Shown in pieces: positions 52,030 through 64,000 of a stretch of DNA of 64,000 nucleotides. This stretch comes from Phoenix dactylifera. Lineage: Eukaryota; Streptophyta; Magnoliopsida; Arecales; Arecaceae. The notes under the pieces were generated by a model, which searched no databases, had not been told where the DNA came from, and saw nothing but the letters and a program-made list of their open reading frames with translations. Position numbers and translations under genes: made by a program. How positions within the stretch are numbered: position 1 is the stretch's first letter; each line of letters opens with the position of its first letter. Location: the NCBI RefSeq assembly GCF_009389715.1, contig NC_052405.1:8349194-8413193 (forward strand). Direction: 5' to 3'.

Positions 52030-53161
52030 CTACTCATTGCCATTGGACCGATGAAAAACAAGGGACTGATGAACATTTCCAGCAGCCGAATCAGCTTGTG
52101 GTTGAACTAGAGCAAGGAGCTGCTGATACTGATCTCGAGTGAAGGGAAATTGTGGAGGCTGTGGCACATCAGAACCTCCCTTAACAAAGGTTGCAGCAGT
52201 TTGCACTTGATTTGCTGAACTTGGAGGGAATTTTCTTGCCTTTGGCTTGTAACTGGGTGGGTAACCATGAATCTTATAACATCTGTCAACCGTGTGTCCT
52301 AAAACACCACAGTGACTGCAAAGAGGTCTTTCCTTCTTATTGAAATTGCAAGATCTATTAAAAACTCTTGCAGATCCATTGTTTGAATGCATAGAAGGAT
52401 TAAAAGATTTGCCGAGCAAAGCAATAGAATCTGAATTCTGTGTAATTGCAGCAGAGACTTCTCTCTGTTTCTCCTCTTGTAGTATCAATGAAAATACTTT
52501 GTTAATTGATGGAAGTGAATCAATTAACAGTATTTGTCCTCTAATATGAGAGAACGATTCATTCAGCCCCATGAGGAACTGAATTACATACTCTTAATGT
52601 TGATAATGTGCAAGATTATTTGTGGCTCCACACGAATAAGTGGGCAGTGATTAGCTTCCTAATTCATCCCATAGTGATTTAAGTTTTGAAATAGGAACTG
52701 ACCGAAGCATTGTCTTGATTCAGAGATGAAATGGCTTTCTTCAGCTGAAAGATACGAGGGCCATTTGTTTGAGAGAACTTTTCTTTGAGATCGAGCCAAA
52801 CACCATGCGCACTATCAATGTAAAGCACGCTTGCTCCAATTTCTTTGGAAACAGAGTTCAAGATCCATGAAATCACCATGTGGTTGCATCTCTTCCAGGT
52901 GGAGTGAAGAGGGTCTTCTGGGCTCGGCATACTCACAGATCCATCTATGAAGCAGATCTTGTTCTTGGCGCTGAGTGCCATCTCCATGGATTTGCTCCAA
53001 GAGGCATAGTTGTCACCACTTAATGCTTGGAAAACAAGCATAGCACCAGGACTATCTCCATGATGAAGATAGTATGGATTCTCCATAGTTTCCTCTCCAA
53101 AATTGAATGGTGGAACAATATTCGAACCATGAGCAGCATCGGAAGCTAGCTCTAATACCAT
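52030..53161 (-). pseudogene. Copia gag region, copy A (frame broken)
   Basis: The first part (53,161-52,679) has the gag N-terminal features YYLHHGDSPGAMLV, LSGDNYASWSKSM and SVSKEIGASVLY. The second (52,572-52,030) has the C-terminal zinc knuckle CSHCGVLGHTVDRC (CX2CX4HX4C). A frame break separates them at about 52,573-52,678. Confidence 0.85.
53149..53160 (-). promoter_or_regulatory. Copia primer-binding site
   Basis: tggtattagagc directly follows the 5' LTR on the minus strand. It matches the initiator-Met tRNA complement except for C to T. Confidence 0.8.
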
Positions 53162-53471
53162 TTTGAAGTTGGAAGGAATGAAGGTTGAGAAAGGGAGAGA
53201 GTTCAGGAGAAGAATGGGATAAAGTCTGGAAAAATAGAGTTGTATATCAAGAGATGGTATTGATCCGTTTACAATGCTCTATTTAAATTGAACAAGAGCA
53301 ACTCTACTAACTGATCAAACTGAAATAACTAATTACAGTTTAACTAACTGAAAACTGTTACAAAAGCTAATCAAACTGTTAATCTATAACTAATCTCCTT
53401 ATCCATATTAACAGAAATAACAGAAATTTGTTACTGTTTGTACCAAAGTGCTTCAGCTTGCTGTTTTAACA
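53161..53471 (-). repeat. 5' LTR of copia copy A
   Basis: 311 bp. Its inner terminus is mutated (ttttgaag for tgttgagg). It is shorter than the partner LTR because a segment near its outer end is missing. Confidence 0.88.
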
Positions 53472-53476
53472 TTAGT

Positions 53477-54787
53477 TGCCACAAAATTATGATCCATGAA
53501 ACCATCCTGTGGGTATTAAAGGATGGTAAGTCATTAAGCACCCTCATCACGTATTAGCGGATTCATATTCACACGCACAGAGAGATTTATCATGTCTATC
53601 AAATGGTGTAAAGCAAAGCTCGTCGGAATGGAAGTTATTAGAAACTTGGCTAAATGCATTGCTTTTCCCTAATTCATGTCTTATCATGTCTTTCCATGAA
53701 TTGGACCATCCTAGAGTTATCAGCTCGATTTGATTTTTCAACATCTTGGATATGCACCCTGGCATTTCACATGTGATGTTGATCGAGGCAACTCCATCCT
53801 AATTTGGCTTAGGTTTATTTTACTAAACGAAAATAATTCGATCCTTAAGCATCTTATTTGTGCCTTTTCTTTGTGGATTTGGTTGATTCTACGTGATGAA
53901 GATAATTTAGACTTGTAACATAAAAATAAATCACTTCTGTCTGCTTGGTTCACGATCTGATCTCTAGTAGAGGAGGAGAATATTGAGGAATTTGAGCCAT
54001 CAACTTGGTCAATTAGACTGAAGAATCGGGTGCAAGTGACATTTCCAATTCGATGACGTTTGGATGGATTCAAGTTCAAAAGACATTTCCAATTCGACGA
54101 CAATTCAAAGGACTCAATTGATTGACCATGATATTTCCAACTTCAATCTTCTGCTGGTTGCAACTATTTCCTTGAAGCATATAACAAGAGAATATGGATT
54201 CAAATTCAAAAGATATTTCCGACTTTAATCTTCTGCTGGTGGCATTCCGACTATTATTCTGTTAAAATTAAAAAAAAAAAAAACTTATCTGGGATTGGAA
54301 TTCTTATAGTTAGATAATATTTCATGCTCCAAATCTGGAACATAGTATGGCCATGCTACCTCGGGGGACCGTCCACAGTAACACAAAACCAACTATAGCG
54401 ACATGTATAAAACCCCATCTCATAAAAATATAACAAAAATGACCAAATTTCCCATCATTTAAATATACAAACAAATTTTTGATATTGAGCTTCTAAATCC
54501 TAGAATCTCAAAATTCATAATTCATCAACTACAATTCCATATCATCATAACAAACCAATCAATGAAAAAAATCTGCTACAAAGTCTTCAAAATTGCTAGC
54601 ACGAATCTCCAAGATCGGATCACTTCTTGCTCTTAGTGATCCTACTCGTTTGAAAAGATTAAAAAAAAATGAACTAGACAACTCAGTAAGTAAACCTCAC
54701 ACTACCTTACAAGCTTAAAGTATAAGTTTTATATGACTCAATAAATTATTTAGAGATAATAAAGTTCATTCGAACATAGAATATTCT
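53477..54787. other. End of copy A, spacer with degraded repeats
   Basis: No gene is recognised. It contains a repeated agatatttccgacttcaat-type motif (54,065-54,230) and a copy of the dispersed repeat seen at 36.8 kb (54,235-54,400). The remainder resembles degenerate LTR sequence. The counterpart in copy B would lie beyond the window. Confidence 0.5.
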
Positions 54788-55410
54788 CGAATATAGTCCC
54801 ACATCGGCTAGTAGCGGAAATGTTCTGTGCCGTAAAAGGGGGTGGAAATCCTTTCCTCTCGAGGCGCCTTTTGAAGGGTAAAACCGTGAGGGCATTGGTC
54901 TCCCCCCGTCAGCGCTGGACGCGCGGGCCGGAGCGCCCAAAGCGGACAATACCTCGGGAGGAACGCAGTCCTCTTTCTCTGCTAGCTTAATATGGGCTAT
55001 GCTGTTGCGTGAGGCTCCGGCCAAAGCGCCGTCCCCGCAACAGATGGCGCCGTTTGTGGGAAGGGCCCCCTTCACCGTTGACTACCCCCCAGGACTGGGA
55101 GGCGCCACAGGAACCTTCCCGCTGGGGGGCTATGTTACAGGAGGGGGGGGAACCTGAACATAGTCCCACATCGGCTAGCAGCGGAAAGGTTCTGTGCCGT
55201 AAAAGGGGGGTGGAAATCCTTTCCTCTCGAGGCGCCTTTTGAAGGGCAAAACCGTGAGGGCATTGGTCTCCCCCCGTCAGCGCTGGACGCGCGGGCCGGA
55301 GCGCCCAAAGCGGACAATACCTCGGGAGGAACACAGTCCTCTTTCTCTGCTAGCTTAATGTGGGCTATGCTGTTGCGTGAGGCTTCGGCCAAAGCACCGT
55401 CCTCGCAACA
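54788..55410. mobile_element. TRIM retrotransposon at the A/B junction
   Basis: Two near-identical direct repeats (54,788-55,042, 255 bp; 55,155-55,410, 256 bp) flank a 112-bp interior. The interior starts with tggcgccgtttgtgggaa (primer-binding-site type sequence) and ends with a run of G (polypurine tract). LTR 2 runs TGAACA to GCAACA; LTR 1 has its first T changed to C. There is no coding capacity. No target duplication is visible (attct against agttt), and the right end coincides with the start of duplication copy B. GC is far above that of its surroundings. Confidence 0.85.
54798..54808 (+). promoter_or_regulatory. USE-like motif in the TRIM LTR
   Basis: tcccacatcgg matches the plant snRNA upstream sequence element (RTCCCACATCG). 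It is repeated in LTR 2 near 55,164. Whether it drives transcription here is unknown. Confidence 0.4.
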
Positions 55411-57297
55411 AGTTTTATTGTTTCAATTTGATTTGGTAGCTGGGAGCCTGGCTGATAGTCTTACATACCAGGTAAGCAAACAATTAGATCATGTAGTTGC
55501 AGAAAATCACCAATATGTCCTCGCTCCTTTTTATCAAAGACCGTGAACTTAGGTGACAGAGTGTTACATCGACTGCATGCATTAACAATTTAAGGATTGC
55601 TCCATTGTATTATAGAACAGCTAAATATTAAAAAGAGATTAGATATATGTCATCATCAACAGCCATAACTATTGTAATCTTGAGCTCGCTGCTGAATTAT
55701 TTTAAGTGTTCACTTTTTTTGGGAGAAGGATTAAAAGTGCATATTTTGTTCTAGAAAAAATACATAGAGAAAGATCAAAACGTTTGAGGAAAAACTTGGG
55801 TTCTGTTTGATAGTTTTTCAATATTTTGTGTTTTGTTTTCTTACAAAATGGAAAAGCTTAAAGAAGTTTGATGCAAGAGACAACATATGAACAAGACTCT
55901 TGTCATTCTGCGCTTTTAATTTTACCTTTTTTAAAAGCAATAAAGTCTTATTGTCGAACACTCTGAAAATTTTATAAATAATTAGAAAAATTAGAAAGTT
56001 TCGTGGGTTATGTTTGTTCAATTTTATTAAATTTTTTGAATTTTGAAAACAAAAACATAAAACAAAAACAATATCTCGAATATATTTATTTAATTATTAA
56101 TATTTATTTTTATTATAATTGTCCCGGATCTAGATCTCTTCCAAAATAAAGAGGGATGCCAATCCATAACAGTTTTTTTTTTTTGCCAGAGAATAAAGCC
56201 ATGATTATTTTTTGTTAAAATTCTTTTTAGTTTAAAAATACTTGGTCCTAACAGCTAATCTGACCCGATATATAAACTCATATAACATATTTATTAAATG
56301 AATTAGATGGATTTTAAATAGATTAAACTGATTTAAATGGATTAGATGGATTTTAAATAGATTGAACTGATTTAAACAGATGAAACAAGTTAGACGGATC
56401 GAATTAAATAGATCAAAAATAAATTAAGTAAATTTCAAATAGATTAAATAAATTTTAAATAGATTAAATAGATCTGATCATAACCAACCCAGATCAAAAC
56501 ATGTTAGCGAGTCAAAAAATTTATAGCTAAACCCAACTTGTTTAATAAATAAATTTAGATAGGTCGACCTAAATCCGTTTATGTCCAATCTAAATCTCTA
56601 AAATAGGTGTTCACAGCTCAGATCATAAATTACCACCCCTACTCTCTACTATTTCTCTTTCTAAATTTTATCTTTCTTCGCCGCTACTGTTCTCCAAAAC
56701 CTTTTGCTCCCATTAAACTATAGGAAGCCCTCATATTTCTCTTTCTAAATTTTATTTTTCTTCTCCAATACCGTTGTCCAAAACCTTTTGCTCTCATTTA
56801 ACCATAGAAGGCCTCCGGTCAGATGAGCTCCGACAACCTTCGGGTTTTTTTTTTTTTTCCCTACGTGCAGATGAACAGATTGAAACTTCTTTTTCTCGCA
56901 CAGGTCCACCAGCAACCTACCTTCTGGAACAGATTTTCAGCGGCAACAAATGTTTATTCATTTGAATCAATTGTATTAACTTAGGAATTTCATAATTCTT
57001 ATTTAATAATTTCCACAACAGAACTTAAGAAATCCATCGACTCAAAATTTCTCAGAAATGAGAAAGAAAACATATCCGGCTTCTTTAATCTCCAGACGAA
57101 GCTTACATCATGCAAGAAACAAAAGACAAGCCCATCACAGACAAAGGGTATGTCACAATTCACAAAATCTTTTCAACTAGCAGAAAGGATAAGGACTGGG
57201 CTCATCTCACAGCCGAACTCAGTTGCCTTATTTTATTAGAACACAAAGTTTAAGATCGATGGGGCATATGACATGCTTTATAGCAATAAGCTTTTCT
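55411..57297. other. 3' flank of ADH copy B
   Basis: Contains the anonymous block (55,411-56,257), the right remnant of the hAT-like element (to about 56,643) and two tandem units (56,650-56,815). No gene is recognised. Confidence 0.6.
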
Positions 57298-60620
<3,323 letters not shown>

Positions 60621-60777
60621 CTCCACCACCTCTTAATCTGTCTCTCTCTCTCTCAAACTCTTCCTCAAGTGCCCCTTCAAAGATCAAACCTTTTTTTTCT
60701 TGACAAGAATCCAAAGATCGCTCCAAAGACGCTACCTTCCACAACTTCGATTGGCGAGCACCAGGCGCTGAAACAGC

Positions 60778-60785
60778 TATATATA
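60778..60785 (-). promoter_or_regulatory. TATA box of ADH copy B
   Basis: TATATATA about 160 bp upstream of the copy B ATG, the same as in copy A. Confidence 0.65.
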
Positions 60786-61199
60786 GGCAATAGATAGAGA
60801 GAGGCATTGAAGACTTGCTTTTTCCTTTTTTTTCCATTCTATCAAAGTCCCCACGGTTTTGCCTCTGTCGCTGGAAAATCCCACACCACGGCGTCAGCAC
60901 AAAACCGGTTTTCAGTTGCGGTGCTCCTCTTTGATTCTTTTATTAACTGGGACATGCAAATAAAACAAATGAGTTGTTGCATGTTGGTCCAATAATATGC
61001 TGACCTTTGATTTGGACCCATCATCGATGAGGGGAATTGGAGTCGAGGCGAGAGAGAGAGAGAGATAAGGCTGGAATCTAAAACCATTGTCTGGACCCGG
61101 AAACTGACCCTGGTATTCCTAGACCAGCCGGTTCAGCGCCACTTGGTTTAGATCCGCTTGCGCTGGCTGGCTGCACCTCGGTCCTCGAGATTGAATTTA

Positions 61200-62172
61200 G
61201 GCTATGTTTGGGGAGCTTTTGCTAAACCCAAAAGTAATTTTAGATAAAAAAATAATATTTAATAAAATTTTCCAAAGCTGTTTCAATTTTTGTAGGAAAC
61301 AGTTTTTTGGACCAAAATACCCCATTTAAATCACACTTTTTTCCCAAAACCCTCATCCTGCCTCTTCCTCTCTCACCATCCTCTCCCTCTCCCTCTCTAT
61401 TTTCTTCTTTCTCTCAACGTCGCCGCCTCTGTTCCTTCTTCCTCTTCTTTTCTTTTTTTTTTTTTTGTTTTGGGAGCTCGTGGCTGCCCATGGTGGCAGC
61501 CACCATGCCGGCCACCACCCATGGCCGGCGACCCCTCTATATTTTAATGAAATAAAATAATAAATAAATAAAATAAATAAAAAGAAAAATAATGAGTGAG
61601 TAGCAAATAATCTGATCTAAATAAATAAATAAAATTAAATATTAGTAATTATTTAACCAATTTTATCACCTAGCTAGAAAATTTGTTAGAGAGATAAATG
61701 ATCATTAGAAGGATGAAAAATTAATTTACACTAATAATTATAATATTTTTTATATTTATTATTGTATTATACTATAAATATAATATTATATTACATTATA
61801 TCATAATACATTGATATGTTACATTAAATACTTTAATATTATATTAAATTATTTTTCTATAATACATAATGTTATAGTATTATATTATAATAATATTATA
61901 TTACATTACATTAATATAATACTATATCATATATTTATGTATTAATATATATTATATTTTATTATGCTCTGTTATATAATACTGGTAATGTCCTTTATGG
62001 TCATTTTGTCATACAAAAGTACTTTCTCAGTTTATTTACCAAACACATGTTAAAGTGCCACAGCACTTTAGAAATATAGTTACAAAACAGCAAACAGCTT
62101 TTTATAAACGCTCTGCTTCAGATAGCTCTACTTCCAACAGCTCTACTACTAACAGCTCCCCCAAACAGGGCC
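61200..62172. mobile_element. Tourist-like element (MITE-1), copy B, 973 bp
   Basis: Orthologous to 46,922-47,984, with TTA flanks at 61,197-61,199 and 62,173-62,175. It lacks the internal hairpin of about 70 bp: copy B joins tttttgtag directly to gaaacagtttt. Confidence 0.75.
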
Positions 62173-62645
62173 TTAGTTGTTGAGGTTGGAGGGAATGAAG
62201 GTTGAGAAAGCGAGAGAGTTCAGGAGAAGAATGGGATAAAGTCTGAAAAAACAGAGTTGTATATCAAGAGATGGTATTAATCCGTTTACAATGCTCTGTT
62301 TAAATAGAACAAGAGCAACTCTACTAACTAATCAAACTGAAATAACTAATTACAGTTTAACTAACTGAAAACTGTTACAACAGCTAATCAAACCGTTAAT
62401 CTATAACTAATCTCCTTATCCATATTAACAGAAATAACAGAAATTTGTTTGTTCCAGATCAGTTACTGTTTGTGCCAAAGTGCTTCAGCTTACTGTTTTG
62501 ACACTCCCCCTCAAGATGGAGTGTGTATATTATGCACACTCATCTTGGATCGTAATGAATGAAACAAAGGACCACTAACTGCTTTAGTGAAAATGTCAGC
62601 CGGTTGATTATGAGAAGATATATGTAAAGTATATAGAATTCCTTC

Positions 62646-63104
62646 TTAAATTTTGTCTCTGACAAGATGGCAATCCAACTCTATGTGCTTTGTTCTTTCA
62701 TGAAAAACTGGGTTGGCAGCAATATGTAAAGCGACCTGATTATCACAAAACAAGATTGCTAGCCTATCATATTTTACTTTCAGATCTGCAAGCAAGTATA
62801 ACAACCATTTAATTTCATAAGTAGCTGAGGGCATTGCTCTATATTCTACTTCAGCCGATAACCTTGATACTGTGTTTTGTTTCTTGAATTTCCAAGACAC
62901 CAATGCATTCCCCAAAAATGCACAATACCCTGTTATTGACCTCCTTGTATCTGGACAACTTGCCCAATCTGAATCTGAGAATACTTTTAGATGAAGATCA
63001 TTGAATGCTGGAAAGAAAATCCCTTGTGCTGGCGTGCCTGTAATATATCTAAGAGTTATGTGAGCTGCATCCCAAGTGAGGCTGCCTTGGTTGATCCAAA
63101 AACT
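62646..63104 (-). pseudogene. Copia RNase H domain, copy B (nonsense mutation)
   Basis: Same domain as in copy A, but the codon after LVRDKI is TAA where A has CAA, which cuts off the [10 protein letters not shown] end. Several other base changes separate the copies (about 1.5% by eye). Confidence 0.85.
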
Positions 63105-63110
63105 GACTTA

Positions 63111-63877
63111 GGCCCTGTTTGGGAGAGCTGTTGGCAGTAGAGATATTAGAAGTAGAGCTGTTGGAAGTAGAACTGTCTGAAGTAGAGCTGTTATAAAAAG
63201 CTGTTTGCTGTTTGGTAACTACATTCGTAAAGTGCTGTGGTAGTTTGTTTTGTGTTTGGTAAATAAACTGAGAAAGTACTTTTGTATGACAAAATTACCA
63301 TAAAGGACATTGCATAGTATTATACAACAGAACATAATAAAATATAACATAAATTAATACATAAATATATGATATAGTATAATATTATTGTAATATAAAA
63401 TAATATTATGTTAATATAGCATAATAGTAATATAATTATTAGAGTAAATTAATATTTGGTAATATAACATAATATTAAAATATTTAACATAACATATTAA
63501 TGTATTATGATATAATGTAATATATATTATATTTATAGTATAATACAATAATAAAAGTATAAAATATTATAATTATTAGTATAAATTAATTTTTCATAAT
63601 ATAACATAATATTAAATTATTTAAAAGGGACAAACTATGTAATTATGTTATTTTAATATGGGCATTTTTGTCAAAAATACAGCTTTCCGAAAAAGCTGAA
63701 ACAGCTTCCTCCCAAAAGCTCCAAATTGGAGCTTCCTCTCAAAAGCAGTTTTCAGCTTTCCGCAAAAGCTGAAACAGCTTTTTGAAAAATTTACCAAACA
63801 TAGTTTTTCATCTAAAAGTACTTTTGAAGGGCCAGAAAGTGCTTTCTGACCCTCCAAAAGCTCCCCCAAACAGGGCC
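63111..63877. mobile_element. Tourist-like element (MITE-2), copy B
   Basis: 767 bp, ends ggccctgtttgggagagc and gctcccccaaacagggcc, with intact TTA on both sides (63,108-63,110 and 63,878-63,880). This copy shows the complete insertion site that is damaged in A. Confidence 0.82.
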
Positions 63878-64000
63878 TTAATACTTGAACAGCAAATGAC
63901 AAGTTAGGTCTAGTGATAGTGAGATAAAGTAATCTCCCAACTAATCTCTAACAGTTCTCCAGAAAATCTGTCAAGCTTCATGTTTTGCTCCATTGGGGTT

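Larger units (their letters stand above)
47990..53471 (-). mobile_element. Ty1/copia LTR retrotransposon, copy A (defective)
   Basis: LTRs at 47,990-48,333 and 53,161-53,471 (tgttgag...ttgaca type), with a perfect 5-bp target duplication TTAGT at 47,985-47,989 and 53,472-53,476. The primer-binding site is tggtattagagc (53,160-53,149, minus strand), one change from the usual initiator-Met tRNA site, and a polypurine tract abuts the 48,333 end. The domain order gag, protease, integrase, RT, RNase H is that of copia. The LTRs differ at many positions, and the left one holds extra sequence with a duplicated ttactgtttgtgccaaag. A MITE interrupts the body. Confidence 0.93.
62178..64000 (-). mobile_element. 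Ty1/copia retrotransposon, copy B (cut by window edge)
   Basis: 3' LTR at 62,178-62,503 (326 bp; a single ttactgtttgtgccaaag unit where A has two). The TTAGT flank is at 62,173-62,177. RNase H, MITE-2 and late RT follow as in A. The insertion therefore predates the segmental duplication. Confidence 0.9.

Noticed and set aside
54746..55392. Minus-strand frames of 85-115 codons repeated twice
   Set aside because: They lie entirely in the TRIM LTRs and are duplicated only because the LTRs are; TRIMs are non-coding.

Overview
This is a plant nuclear window. The genes carry GT-AG introns, intergenic DNA is AT-rich, and plant transposons are abundant (Tourist-type MITEs, a Ty1/copia element, a solo LTR, a TRIM). 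Gene sequences look monocot, and the 10-exon, 380-residue alcohol dehydrogenase is grass/palm-like. A palm is my best guess, but that rests on impression, not on a search. No prokaryotic system, CRISPR array, rRNA or tRNA gene was found.

Layout. 1-6 kb: the 3' part of a GT106-type O-fucosyltransferase gene (+). 8.7-9.4 kb: a solo LTR. 9.9-12.2 kb: a five-exon PsbP-domain thylakoid-lumen protein, PPD4-like (-). 14.6-17.8 kb: a five-exon PLP-dependent class V aminotransferase/cysteine-desulfurase-fold protein (-). 18-27.7 kb: transposon-rich spacer with a long-arm inverted-repeat (MULE-like) element. 27.8-29.1 kb: a four-exon class III peroxidase (-). 29-39 kb: spacer holding a foldback element and two related small genes (80 and 81 codons, both -) about 5 kb apart.

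39.3 kb to the window end is a tandem segmental duplication. Copy A starts at about 39,266 and copy B at about 55,411, giving a unit of about 16.1 kb; copy B runs off the window. Each copy carries an intact ADH1-type gene (-), and upstream of it a MITE, a dead Ty1/copia element, and a second MITE of the same family in opposite orientation inside the copia. A TRIM retrotransposon lies exactly at the A/B junction. The ADH exon 2-10 block is far more alike between copies (about 3 differences in 2.9 kb by eye) than the flanking duplicated DNA (about 1.5-3.5%), which suggests gene conversion.

The genes do not form a pathway; they are independent eukaryotic loci. The most interesting material is structural (duplication, conversion tract, TRIM at the junction) plus the small lysine-rich gene pair. 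I see no convincing new multi-gene system.
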